A stretch of DNA of 64,000 nucleotides from Firmicutes bacterium UBA2058 (GTDB lineage: Bacteria; Bacillota; Clostridia; Tissierellales; Sedimentibacteraceae): NCBI GenBank assembly GCA_002332905.1, contig DDAM01000012.1, forward strand, positions 1-64,000, written 5' to 3'. Positions 17,097 to 25,685 of the stretch are shown here, piece after piece. The position numbers and the translations under genes were made by a program. Numbering within the stretch: position 1 is the stretch's first letter; every line of letters begins with the position of its first letter. The notes below the pieces were generated by a model. That model was not told where the DNA came from. It made no database searches and saw nothing but the letters and a program-made list of their open reading frames with translations.

Positions 17097-17498
17097 ATGA
17101 AAAAAATATTAAGTTTAATAATTGTAGCTATTTTTATTACATCATTAAGTAGTATTACATTTGCAGACATAAATCAAAATAAAGTAATAGCTGAAAGAGA
17201 ATACAATGGTCAAATTACACCTTATGGACTGTTTGATGATTACAATGTATATAGTGATGGAGAGTGGATATTTAACAGTAATAATATAGGTGTTGGGGCA
17301 AAAGGTTGGACAAATATAACAGAAAAAAGTGATGGTTCGTATAGATACCATTATACAAATGTTGCATGCTATTATGACAGTGCTGAACAGGACGTTTATA
17401 CATCAGGCAGAGTGTGGGGATCAGGAAAAGTATCGGCTTCTACTGGAGACTGTGGACGAGGAGCAATGCATCATTATAGAATATTCTATGGTTGGTAA
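17097..17498 (+). CDS. Lactococcin 972-type bacteriocin precursor
   Basis: This 133-residue protein begins with a Sec signal peptide (MKKILSLIIVAIFITSLSSI, probable cleavage after TFA). The secreted part has the family's beta-rich, glycine/tryptophan pattern with GVGAKGWTNITEKSDGSY and an aromatic C-terminus (HHYRIFYGW), comparable to the YYNFW end of lactococcin 972. Lactococcin 972 binds lipid II and blocks septum formation. The three downstream genes are the ABC system typical of the group, which supports the call. AAGGAG precedes the start. Two cysteines in the secreted half could form a disulphide, a feature I do not know from the type peptide. Confidence 0.75.
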   Translation: MKKILSLIIVAIFITSLSSITFADINQNKVIAEREYNGQITPYGLFDDYNVYSDGEWIFNSNNIGVGAKGWTNITEKSDGSYRYHYTNVACYYDSAEQDVYTSGRVWGSGKVSASTGDCGRGAMHHYRIFYGW

Positions 17499-17541
17499 TA
17501 AGATATAGTATTTTTTATTTTAATAATTACAAATACATATA

Positions 17542-17575
17542 AATGATGTCATATTAAATATGACATCATTTTCAT
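17542..17575 (+). terminator. Terminator between bacteriocin and transporter genes
   Basis: AATGATGTCATAT and ATATGACATCATT form a 13-bp perfect stem with a 3-nt loop, followed by a short T-rich stretch. Partial read-through would give high bacteriocin mRNA and lower immunity/transport mRNA. Confidence 0.75.
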
Positions 17576-17586
17576 TAGGGTGATTT

Positions 17587-18615
17587 ATGACTAAGAAATT
17601 TTTTTCTATATTTTCAATAATTGTTATGTTATCAAATTCGCTATTTATTTCATACTTTAGTTATATTGATTATATTAGTTTACAAAAATTAATATCTAAT
17701 TCCTTAATATCAGATAATTCAGTTTCTATTATACTTGAAACAGATAGTCACATAATATTAAAAGACTTAACAACATTAATTGATAAACATAATGATATAA
17801 CAATTTTTACTGAATTATATAACAACGATGATCTAACCGTTTGGGGTATATATGGAGATTGTAAATTTAAAAGTAATGTCTACTCTATGATAGAGGGAGA
17901 ATTTTTTGATAAGAGTACATTTAATAATAAAATTAATACAGCTGTTATTGGTAAAAATATATTAGATACTAATAATTATTTTTTAAATAATAATAAAGAA
18001 GGTTATTTTAAATTCGGCAATATTAATTATAAGATAATTGGGATAATATCATCAAATATCAGTAATATGTTAGATAACACTACATATATAAATTTAAGTT
18101 CAGAAAACATTAAAAATATACATAAACTAATTATTGATGGCCATGATTTAAATGGTATAAATAATTTTGTTAAAGAAATAGAGAGTAAATATAAGATTTA
18201 TAAAATAAATGAAAATAAAAATTTTATGAGCAGATATATTTTCAATTATACAGATATAAAATTGCTAAATCTATTTATAATAATTTTTATGATTTTGATA
18301 TTTATTGTTCTTCTGATATATACAATATACTCATTTAATGAAGAAATTAAAATAAAATGGTTAATTGGTTTAAACTATTATAGAAACTATTTATCATTGT
18401 TTATTAAAATATTAACATTATACACCTTTAATACCATTATTTTTCTTATAATGTATAAAACTGTATATTTTAAAATACTATCAAAAATTTTTTTAAACTT
18501 CTTTTCTACACATTTAATTGTTTTTAATCTTGCTAGTATCACATTACTAAGCATTTCTGTATTTTTATATATGCACGTATCAAATAAATTTTTTTATAAA
18601 TATGGGGTGAAATAA
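17587..18615 (+). CDS. Bacteriocin-associated ABC permease-like membrane protein (first)
   Basis: This 342-residue protein has one N-terminal membrane helix (about residues 8-28), a 190-residue extracytoplasmic domain, then three helices (about 225-250, 265-290, 305-330). This is the MacB/FtsX-like topology of the permeases that accompany lactococcin 972 genes. It is shorter than usual permeases and pairs with the next gene, from which it is separated by only 4 bp. Self-immunity or export of the bacteriocin is the expected role. Individual residues give no further clue. Confidence 0.72.
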   Translation: MTKKFFSIFSIIVMLSNSLFISYFSYIDYISLQKLISNSLISDNSVSIILETDSHIILKDLTTLIDKHNDITIFTELYNNDDLTVWGIYGDCKFKSNVYSMIEGEFFDKSTFNNKINTAVIGKNILDTNNYFLNNNKEGYFKFGNINYKIIGIISSNISNMLDNTTYINLSSENIKNIHKLIIDGHDLNGINNFVKEIESKYKIYKINENKNFMSRYIFNYTDIKLLNLFIIIFMILIFIVLLIYTIYSFNEEIKIKWLIGLNYYRNYLSLFIKILTLYTFNTIIFLIMYKTVYFKILSKIFLNFFSTHLIVFNLASITLLSISVFLYMHVSNKFFYKYGVK

Positions 18616-18619
18616 ACTA

Positions 18620-19906
18620 ATGAAATACAAATTAAGCAAATATATTCATGTAACAATATGCTTTATCTTATTAACTTTTGCTATGACTTTATTTATGATT
18701 TCAAAAAGAAATTTTGATGTTATATCAGAAAAAATTGTAGAATTTGATGAAAATAACGTAAACTCATTATATTTAAAAGTGTATGACATTTATGGACAAA
18801 ATAATCAAAAATCATTATCAGAATTTTTTAAGGAAGATAATTCATTGGAAAGATTAAAGTTACTTTGCAAAACATTAAATAAAGAGTTTAATTATTTTGA
18901 ATTTGATTCTCAGTCATTATTGATAAAAGATAAATTTAACTATAAAGATGAGTTTAGAATTGATTATGGTAGAGAGGATTATGGCTTTAATGATAATATT
19001 GGTATCTCACTAAAGTCTGTACAAATCGGTGCAAATACATATAAAGAATTTGATATAGATAACAAAATATACAGTGGTGTTGGATTTAGTTCTGAAAACT
19101 TTTTGTATGATAATGTAAAACCTATTCCAGCTATATTAGGCAATGAATATAAAGATACGGTTAAAATTGGTGATATGATTAACTTCGAATATTTATCAAA
19201 AAAAATAACTGTGGAAGTAATTGGATTTTTGGAAATTGATTCTATCATAACTTTAAATAATCAAATATATTATCTTGACAGATATATTATAGTGCCTTTA
19301 ATAGATACTGTTTATAACCCTGCAAACAATGATGAGGAAATGTTTCAAAATATATTATATTCACAAAAGAACTGGGGCTATATTAAAATTAAAACCGGTG
19401 ATAACTATTTAGATTATAAAAACAAGATTACTCAAATCAGTAAAAATTTAAATTTAAAATATGAAATAAGTGAAGGGTATATTCATCCTTATATTAAAAA
19501 TATATCCAATACAATAAATTCTACTAAAGGCTTATTCTTAATTGCCTCAATTATCTTATTTGTTATATTTTCACTAATATATATATATATATATATATGG
19601 AAATTTAACAAAAATAGAAAAATCTATGCTATCCATATGATTAGTGGTTGTAGTTTTATTAAACTTAAAACCAAAATATTTATAGAAATTCTTTTAGAAT
19701 TTATTGCTGCATTATTTACTGCCACTACTATAAATAAGTTGATTTTTAATTATAGAAATCTTAGCACTTTTGATAAAAATATAATTCAATTATCAATGCA
19801 ATCAACTACATTATTATCCATTGTTATTATGGTTTTAATATGTTTAATACTAAATAAACATATTAATAAAAATGAAATTTACTATTCTATAAGTAAAGAA
19901 AATTAA
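18620..19906 (+). CDS. Bacteriocin-associated ABC permease-like membrane protein (second)
   Basis: This 428-residue protein repeats the FtsX-like plan: an N-terminal helix (residues 8-28), a large extracytoplasmic domain, and three C-terminal helices beginning near residue 300. An IYIYIYIW stretch in the first of these is coded by a TA repeat. With the preceding gene it probably forms the heterodimeric membrane part of the transporter driven by the ATPase at 19932. The bacteriocin context supports a role in immunity. Confidence 0.72.
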   Translation: MKYKLSKYIHVTICFILLTFAMTLFMISKRNFDVISEKIVEFDENNVNSLYLKVYDIYGQNNQKSLSEFFKEDNSLERLKLLCKTLNKEFNYFEFDSQSLLIKDKFNYKDEFRIDYGREDYGFNDNIGISLKSVQIGANTYKEFDIDNKIYSGVGFSSENFLYDNVKPIPAILGNEYKDTVKIGDMINFEYLSKKITVEVIGFLEIDSIITLNNQIYYLDRYIIVPLIDTVYNPANNDEEMFQNILYSQKNWGYIKIKTGDNYLDYKNKITQISKNLNLKYEISEGYIHPYIKNISNTINSTKGLFLIASIILFVIFSLIYIYIYIWKFNKNRKIYAIHMISGCSFIKLKTKIFIEILLEFIAALFTATTINKLIFNYRNLSTFDKNIIQLSMQSTTLLSIVIMVLICLILNKHINKNEIYYSISKEN

Positions 19907-19931
19907 TATAAAATATAAAAGGAAAATGCAT

Positions 19932-20603
19932 ATGATAGAATTTAAAAATATAAGCAAATATTATAAATACAAGAAAAACACTACAAAAGCACTAGATGAT
20001 GTTAGTTTTGTTGTAAACAATAAAGATTTAGTATTGATTTCAGGTCCAAGTGGCTCGGGAAAAACAACATTATTAAATATAGTTGGGGGCTTATCAAAGC
20101 AAACTAGTGGAATGTATTTGTTTAATCAGGAAGCTATTGATGGTACAGATGATGATATGGCTAAATTTAGAGCAGAAAATATAGGTTTCATTTTACAACA
20201 TTTTGCGTTAATTAATGATAGAGATGTTTTATACAATATAGGTCTTCCACTTCAATACAAGGGTTATAAAAAAAATGAAATAATGGAAAGGGTTAATGCG
20301 GTTGCAAATTCTCTAGGTATTTTCGATAAACTTAAACTATATCCTAATATGTTATCAGGTGGAGAATGTCAACGTGTAGCTATAGCAAGAGCAATAATTA
20401 CAAACCCAAAATTAATTTTAGCTGATGAACCAACAAGTTCATTGGATACTAGCAATAAAAATGAAGTACTTAATATATTAGGTAAATTAAACCAAAAAGG
20501 CATAACTATATTAATCACATCCCATGACAATGATGTATCAAGTTTTTGCAATAAAAAGATATTTTTAAATAAAGGTAAAATTGCAGAAACAAACGAAGTT
20601 TAA
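19932..20603 (+). CDS. ABC transporter ATPase, lactococcin 972 export/immunity group
   Basis: This 223-residue MacB/LolD-like ATPase has Walker A SGPSGSGKTTLLN, Q-loop FILQHFALI, signature LSGGECQRVAIARA, Walker B LILADEPTSSLD and the H-loop SHD. It belongs with the two permease genes upstream. I chose ATG 19932, which has AAAAGGA at proper spacing; the ATG at 19926 is too close to it. The ATPase type that accompanies lactococcin 972 bacteriocins has this architecture. The direction of transport, export or removal of bacteriocin, is not shown by sequence. Confidence 0.88.
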   Translation: MIEFKNISKYYKYKKNTTKALDDVSFVVNNKDLVLISGPSGSGKTTLLNIVGGLSKQTSGMYLFNQEAIDGTDDDMAKFRAENIGFILQHFALINDRDVLYNIGLPLQYKGYKKNEIMERVNAVANSLGIFDKLKLYPNMLSGGECQRVAIARAIITNPKLILADEPTSSLDTSNKNEVLNILGKLNQKGITILITSHDNDVSSFCNKKIFLNKGKIAETNEV

Positions 20604-20645
20604 ATAAAATAAAAACGGTAGTGTATAATCTTTGTCCATGGTTTT

Positions 20646-20700
20646 CAAGCTTTTTAGAAAACATTTTCTCTTATGCTACTACTTTTTTTCTCGAAACTCT
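20646..20700 (-). pseudogene. Degenerate fragment of the adjacent methyltransferase gene
   Basis: About 55 bp here align with 22631-22686 inside the SAM-dependent methyltransferase gene (for example CTTAGAAAACATTCTTTC against TTTAGAAAACATTTTCTC), at roughly 80-85% by eye. It is too short to code. It marks the right edge of the bacteriocin insert, just as the mgtE copy marks the left edge. The remaining bases to 20900 show nothing I recognise. Confidence 0.65.
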
Positions 20701-20905
20701 ACAAAAAAACTACATGTTAGATGGTAGACTAAATATATGCAATAATAATACTAATCATTTATCTAAAAGCTTTGCTCTATTAGAAAGAACTTCTTGTTCT
20801 CAAATACACCTAGAGGAGCTGATGCAAGTGCGTAGTAATAAGTACGATAGAGACAGCAAGATATTATATTTAAATATTACTGTAATATAAAGCTTTGTAA
20901 ACTAG

Positions 20906-20941
20906 TAAAAAATACAACGCTGAACCTAGATAGTTCAGCGC
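20906..20941 (-). terminator. mgtE terminator
   Basis: On the minus strand CGCTGAAC pairs with GTTCAGCG across TATCTAG-type loop bases and is followed by TTGTATTTTTT. It lies 25 bp after the mgtE stop. Confidence 0.8.
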
Positions 20942-20964
20942 CCTTTTTATTTAATTGCTTTATC

Positions 20965-22293
20965 TTACAAATTAAAAGCTATTGTAGCAATTTGAAAATA
21001 TATTACTATTGAAAAAGTATCAACAATTGTAGTTATAATTGGTGCAGCCATTATTGCAGGATCAAGTCGAAATCTTTTTGCAGCTATAGGAAGCACACTA
21101 CCTACAATTTTTGAAATTATTATAGTACCTAAAAGAGAAAGCGATACAACAATTGACAATTTTATGTCTCTATACATTAACATTATTCTTAACCCATTAG
21201 CTAATGATAATGCACCGCCTACAAGTAAAGAAACACGGAACTCTTTCCACATTATTTTAAAAGTGTCTGAAAAATTCAATTCCTCTACCGCTAATCCTCT
21301 AATTACAAGGGTTGAACTTTGTGAACCACAATTACCACCAGTGTCCATTAGCATTGGAATAAAAGAAACCAAAAGAGGTACCACAGCAAAAGCACTCTCA
21401 TACCTTGTTATTATTCCTGTAATTGTTGCAGAAAACATAAGAACAAGAAGCCAAACAATTCTGTTTTTAGCGTGTTTCCAAACAGATGTTTTCAGATATT
21501 GCTCATCATTAGCTGTCATTGCGGCCATTTTTTGCATATCTTCAGTTGTTTCTTCTGTCAATACGTCAATGGCATCATCGAATGTTACAATTCCTACTAT
21601 GCAATTCTCCGAATCAACAACTGGTATTGCTATCAAATCATATTTTCTAAATAAATTTGCCACTTTTTCTTTATCATCGTTCGTATGAACTGAAATGTAT
21701 TTTGTGTTAATTAAATCAGTTAATAATACACTTTCATCATTTATCATTAAATCCTTAGCAGTAACAATACCAATTAATTTTCTTTTATCAACCACATAGC
21801 ATGTATACACTGTTTCACTGTCTAAACCTATTTCTCTAATTTTATTTAAAGCCTGTCTAACAGTCATATTAGGTTTTAGTTTAATGAATTCTGATGTCAT
21901 TACACTTCCAACACTGTCCTGCGAATATCCTAACAAATGATTAATTGACTCTCTTGTTTCATGACTAACATTTTCAAGCAACTGTGTTACAACATTAGAT
22001 GGCATATCATTCAAAAAATCTACTGCATCATCAGCAAACATTTCATTTATAATATTTCCTATTTCTTGTTTAGTAAAAGTCTTTATCAAGCTTTGACGTA
22101 AATCATTATCCATATATGAAAATACCTCAGCTGCTTTCTGCTTATCTAACATTCTAAAAACTAATACTCTATCACTTTCATCAAGCTTAGAAAGTAATTC
22201 AGATAAATCCACAGAGTTATATTCTGATAAAACCTCATGTATTGATTTATATTTTTTTGTTTCAATTAGTGTTTGTAAAACTTTTATTGTCAT
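20965..22293 (-). CDS. mgtE: Magnesium transporter MgtE
   Basis: This 442-residue protein has the MgtE layout: an N-terminal superhelical domain (about residues 20-125), two CBS domains (about 130-250), and five C-terminal membrane helices containing PLLVSFIPMLMDTGGNCGSQSS and the final hydrophobic helix. MgtE is a Mg2+-gated channel in the plasma membrane. I chose ATG 22293, preceded by GGAGGG; a longer frame to 22365 would run through the leader terminator. The leader carries a promoter, a short leader frame and a terminator, so expression is probably attenuated. Its last 44 codons are duplicated at 16626-16757. Confidence 0.93.
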   Translation of the reverse strand: MTIKVLQTLIETKKYKSIHEVLSEYNSVDLSELLSKLDESDRVLVFRMLDKQKAAEVFSYMDNDLRQSLIKTFTKQEIGNIINEMFADDAVDFLNDMPSNVVTQLLENVSHETRESINHLLGYSQDSVGSVMTSEFIKLKPNMTVRQALNKIREIGLDSETVYTCYVVDKRKLIGIVTAKDLMINDESVLLTDLINTKYISVHTNDDKEKVANLFRKYDLIAIPVVDSENCIVGIVTFDDAIDVLTEETTEDMQKMAAMTANDEQYLKTSVWKHAKNRIVWLLVLMFSATITGIITRYESAFAVVPLLVSFIPMLMDTGGNCGSQSSTLVIRGLAVEELNFSDTFKIMWKEFRVSLLVGGALSLANGLRIMLMYRDIKLSIVVSLSLLGTIIISKIVGSVLPIAAKRFRLDPAIMAAPIITTIVDTFSIVIYFQIATIAFNL

Positions 22294-22312
22294 AATAATC
22301 CCTCCTTTTGAC

Positions 22313-22345
22313 ATAAAAAAACTGCCATACACTGGTACGACAGTT
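22313..22345 (-). terminator. Attenuator-like terminator in the mgtE leader
   Basis: On the minus strand AACTGTCGTAC pairs with GTATGGCAGTT (11 pairs, two of them wobble) and is followed by seven T residues. It ends 20 bp before the mgtE start codon, so transcripts must read through it to reach mgtE. Confidence 0.8.
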
Positions 22346-22364
22346 AGCATGCACAAAAAGAGCA

Positions 22365-22472
22365 TTATTTAATAGCTATAAATAATACATGTGAATATGA
22401 ATAGTCGTATCCAGTTATGTTTATTTGTTTTATTTTTGTTAATTTATAAATCTGCCAATCACTACTATCCAT
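22365..22472 (-). CDS. Candidate leader peptide upstream of mgtE (35 aa)
   Basis: A 35-codon frame (MDSSDWQIYKLTKI, ending HVLFIAIK) starts with AGAGGTGA upstream at good spacing. It ends 20 bp before the attenuator hairpin in the mgtE leader. Position and ribosome binding site suggest a translated leader that senses ribosome progress, as leader peptides do for some Mg2+ transporters. It is not proline-rich like the enterobacterial examples. I know no homologue. The leader does not show clear ykoK/M-box consensus blocks. Confidence 0.5.
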   Translation of the reverse strand: MDSSDWQIYKLTKIKQINITGYDYSYSHVLFIAIK

Positions 22473-22503
22473 AACATTCACCTCTACTTACAATCTTATT
22501 AAT

Positions 22504-22532
22504 ATTTTAACATATATTTTACATGATAGCAA
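22504..22532 (-). promoter_or_regulatory. mgtE promoter
   Basis: On the minus strand TTGCTA (22532-22527) and TAAAAT (22509-22504) are separated by 17 bp. Transcription from about 22497 would give a 200-nt leader containing the 35-codon frame and the attenuator. Confidence 0.6.
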
Positions 22533-22556
22533 TCTATTTATCGAAAAAATGTTCTG

Positions 22557-23348
22557 CTATAATATAAATGCACCATATTTTGTTGAGCCTCTAGATCCAC
22601 CACCATAAAACTCTTTAAATCCAAGATTCTCAAGCTCCTTAGAAAACATTCTTTCTTTTGCTACTACTCTTTTTCTCGCTACTCTTAACGCTTCCGCTAA
22701 TATAGTATCTGTTATATAAGAATGTTCTGCAAAAGGTCTTAGCGAGTTCATAAATGCTGACTTCATATTAGGTGTTTTAAACATAGGATCAAAATATACC
22801 ACATCAAAGCTATTATCGTCTAATGACTTTAAATAATCATTGTAATTAGCATTAATAACCTCTATCCTTTTCATTATGGACTTCATATCATCTGTAGCTT
22901 CAGCATAGTTTTGTAGTCCATCCTGAGTTAAATATGCTATATATTTATTAGCCTCTGTTCCGATTACTCTTCCACTCTCTCCTATAAACGCTGATACAAC
23001 TAAAGCATCTGCTGCAAAGCCTAAAGTACAATCAAGAACACTATCTCCTGATTTCAAATCCATAGCCTTGATAATAGGATCTACATCACCATTTTGCAAG
23101 GCTTTAATTTTTAAATATGACATGTTTGGATGCCAAAACAAATTATCCTTTCCATCTGTTAAAACTAATTTATCTTTTTTAACTACTAAAAGATGGGTAC
23201 AATCATTTTTAATAAGCATTTGTAGAATACTATTATTTTTTCTTTCTATATATGATAATCCAAGTTTTTCTTGAATTTCACCAACTTTAATCAACTGATT
23301 ATTAGAAGGTCCCTTCGTAGTTGTTACTTTTATAGTTTTTATTAACAT
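22557..23348 (-). CDS. Class I SAM-dependent methyltransferase (RsmJ/DUF548-like)
   Basis: This 263-residue protein has motif I VLDCTLGFAADALVVSA, an acidic post-motif VIGTEANKYIAYL, and motif IV VVYFDPMF. This combination resembles the RsmJ/YhiQ (DUF548) group, whose Escherichia member methylates guanine in 16S rRNA. The N-terminal 90 residues (TTTKGPSNNQLIKVGEIQEKLGL) are an added domain common in Firmicute versions. RNA methylation is likely; the target is not assured. A decayed copy of part of the gene lies at 20646-20700. Confidence 0.75.
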   Translation of the reverse strand: MLIKTIKVTTTKGPSNNQLIKVGEIQEKLGLSYIERKNNSILQMLIKNDCTHLLVVKKDKLVLTDGKDNLFWHPNMSYLKIKALQNGDVDPIIKAMDLKSGDSVLDCTLGFAADALVVSAFIGESGRVIGTEANKYIAYLTQDGLQNYAEATDDMKSIMKRIEVINANYNDYLKSLDDNSFDVVYFDPMFKTPNMKSAFMNSLRPFAEHSYITDTILAEALRVARKRVVAKERMFSKELENLGFKEFYGGGSRGSTKYGAFIL

Positions 23349-23420
23349 TTAATATCTCCAAAGAATTTAAAAGGAGTTTAGATAATGTATAAACTCCTTT
23401 TAGTATTAAAATCGTTTAAT

Positions 23421-23736
23421 TTAGTTACATGATTTTATTTTTAAGGATGAGGTTTTCGGCTTAATTGATATACCATTCCAAATATTAGGCATCCCAATAT
23501 CTTCAGGCTTAACATTTTGATAACTTCCATCTATACTCTTTATGCTTATATTAGCATTTTCATCAATAGTAACTATAGCATGAAGTGCATCCTCATACAG
23601 TACCTCTGTTCATAAAGTCATTGCTTTGATGAGAGAAAACAGCTTCTTTCATAAATGAGTCAAACAGTTCATTTAGACGTCTTTCGGAATCATAAATAAT
23701 ATCATAGTGCAAAACAGTAAATACAGCAAATTTCAT
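23421..23736 (-). pseudogene. Frameshifted small gene of unknown family
   Basis: The frame starting at 23736 (MKFAVFTVLHYDIIYDSERR) stops after FMNRGTV near 23593. A one-base shift there opens a second frame (LYEDALHAIVTIDENANI, then VKPEDIGMPNIWNGI) that runs to the stop at 23421. Together they would encode about 105 residues. The joined protein has a domain-like composition but no family I recognise. It follows the DinB gene by 25 bp and may be its former operon partner. A sequencing error at one base is the alternative. Confidence 0.5.
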
Positions 23737-23761
23737 AAAATTCTTCCAGTTCAACCTATCA

Positions 23762-24457
23762 TTATATATAATAAAATTTTTTCTTTGTTCTAATAGCCTC
23801 TTTCCATTTATAACAATCATTAATATGCATCAATAAATGTCTAGTTGGCGGCATTAACAATAACCCAGCGTAATCCTTACCTCCCCAATAGTCCAATAAC
23901 CAAATAGAATCCTTATGTTCTGTAAGTCCACCTTCATCAATCACCTGATTAAGTCTTTCTTGTGGAATCTTCTTTTTCATATCTTCAGGTTTTAGATTTT
24001 TAACTATTTCTTGTGTTCTTAGTCCTACTGTATCTCTATATTTTAGCAATTCTTCTATGTATATATCTTTACTAAGTTTCATTATCTCATCATCTGTCAT
24101 TGCATTTCCAGTATCACTAATACTTACATTCATTCTAGCTTTCCATTCATTATTAAATACTTGCTTTTCATTTGCTATTAAAATATTCATAGTTAAGTCT
24201 TCAATTCTTGCTATATGCCACATAGCCCATGCCATAGTTTCATCAGTTCTATTAGGCATAATTTTGTATTCATTATCCTTTAAATCATCTATCAATGGAT
24301 TGATATAATTAGATTTATTATGTGAAACAGCATAACTGTGTAATTGAGAATGTATATTCAAAAACAACTCCACAGCCTCATCAAAGTTATCTCTCTTTCT
24401 AATAATACTTCCAAGCTCTTTATGCTGTTCACTCCATTCGCCACTTATATATTTCAA
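23762..24457 (-). CDS. DinB-superfamily protein
   Basis: This 231-residue protein looks like a four-helix DinB-type metalloprotein. It has candidate metal-ligand histidines in ILF-like helix positions (NIHSQLHSY, MAWAMWHIARIEDL) and PPTRHLLMHINDCYKWK near the end. DinB-fold enzymes of Firmicutes include thiol-dependent transferases and detoxification enzymes. It is longer than the 150-170 residues usual for the family. Substrate unknown. Confidence 0.65.
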   Translation of the reverse strand: MKYISGEWSEQHKELGSIIRKRDNFDEAVELFLNIHSQLHSYAVSHNKSNYINPLIDDLKDNEYKIMPNRTDETMAWAMWHIARIEDLTMNILIANEKQVFNNEWKARMNVSISDTGNAMTDDEIMKLSKDIYIEELLKYRDTVGLRTQEIVKNLKPEDMKKKIPQERLNQVIDEGGLTEHKDSIWLLDYWGGKDYAGLLLMPPTRHLLMHINDCYKWKEAIRTKKKFYYI

Positions 24458-24502
24458 TTTCTCACCCCCATTTCTGGATACTTAATGTGTTTTAAATTAT
24501 AA

Positions 24503-25510
24503 TTAGTTTATCTTCATTCTTAAATCTTCTTTAAAGCTTTTACGTGATGGGTTTCCTTCTACTCTCCAAATTTGCTTTCTTTTTAAATCATAAATTACTG
24601 ACCAAACAGTATCTGCATTTGTTTTTCTATTATATTGGCACATAAAACCGTATTTTCCTGATAAAATATCATCAGCAAGCTTGACAGAATAACTGTTCTT
24701 ATTATTTTTCAGTGCATTATATGCTGTAAAATAGCGTTCATCAGACCTCCAATCATCTATATCAGGATTGCGATACTGTTTCATATCCATAGAATTGAAG
24801 TTATTTGCTGTTGCAACAAAGTGCTCTTTTGGTTCTGGTCTAATCACTACAATATTCTCAGGGTTACATTCTACTACTGCAATATCACCATTTAAATCGG
24901 TCAGGGTAATTGTCTGCGCAGATGCTATTGGAAGGCGGTGTAATTCTTTTATAGCATCTTCTGTTGTTTTACATTTTTCAAGCAAGTATCTAATAAGCAT
25001 GCCAGCATTAAACCCCGGTTTTCTTAGTTTTGGGTATATAAAGGTTAATCCTGTAGAAAATCCGTGCTCATTAACTCCATCCTCCATCTGCACATAAGCA
25101 GTAGTGTTTGCATTGAAGGAATAACTGCCGTTAAGATGGTAAATACAGTTCATATATAATTTTTCAAGACTTACTAAAAAGTCACTGTTTCTGCCAAAGA
25201 TGATTTCATCTTTAGTGCTTATAGCAAAGCAGGTACATTTGTTATCAAATTCAAAACAGTACATTGAAAACAACATGGCTTGAAGTGTTTCTACCGGAAC
25301 TTTATTTCCTTCAGCGATACCTCTAATTTCATCTAAAATCTCAGGAAAATATTTTTCATATTCCTCTAAGCATTGACTAGCAAATTCATATTTTTCTTCT
25401 GTTAATTCAAAAGTATGACAAAAATCAAGTTTTTTTTCATGATTAGACAATAACTGACCCCATTTGTAACCTACCTCATAGTGTGTTCCTTTAAATCTTC
25501 CGTGATACAT
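24503..25510 (-). CDS. C45-type N-terminal nucleophile hydrolase
   Basis: This 335-residue protein resembles peptidase family C45 (acyl-CoA:6-aminopenicillanic acid acyltransferase-like) and linear amide hydrolases. Before the likely nucleophile come GTHYEVGYKWGQLL and EIRGIAEG; the nucleophile is probably in CTCFAIS (about residue 96), followed by GRNSDFL. ANTTAYVQMEDGVNEHGFSTGLTF is the conserved oxyanion region. Such enzymes are made as inactive precursors that cut themselves before the cysteine. Substrates range from bile salts to acyl-peptides. No export signal is visible, so it is probably cytoplasmic. Confidence 0.8.
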   Translation of the reverse strand: MYHGRFKGTHYEVGYKWGQLLSNHEKKLDFCHTFELTEEKYEFASQCLEEYEKYFPEILDEIRGIAEGNKVPVETLQAMLFSMYCFEFDNKCTCFAISTKDEIIFGRNSDFLVSLEKLYMNCIYHLNGSYSFNANTTAYVQMEDGVNEHGFSTGLTFIYPKLRKPGFNAGMLIRYLLEKCKTTEDAIKELHRLPIASAQTITLTDLNGDIAVVECNPENIVVIRPEPKEHFVATANNFNSMDMKQYRNPDIDDWRSDERYFTAYNALKNNKNSYSVKLADDILSGKYGFMCQYNRKTNADTVWSVIYDLKRKQIWRVEGNPSRKSFKEDLRMKIN

Positions 25511-25685
25511 AATTTCACTCCTAAAATTTTATTTAAGAGCTAGCGCTATCTCTTTTACAATAAGCTTAATTGAATAAAAATTTTATGTCAAGAACTATAT
25601 TAATATTGTTTAAAAACAATATAATATTGTTTTAAAAAACAATATTAGCATTTATTTATCGCAATTATTTATTCATTTTATACAA

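Noticed and set aside
20621..20890. Open frame of 89 codons after the bacteriocin ABC genes
   Set aside because: It runs through a decayed piece of the neighbouring methyltransferase gene read on the opposite strand and has no ribosome binding site.
22294..22500. M-box (ykoK) Mg2+ riboswitch before mgtE
   Set aside because: Only weak matches to the consensus blocks are visible by eye; a covariance search would decide.
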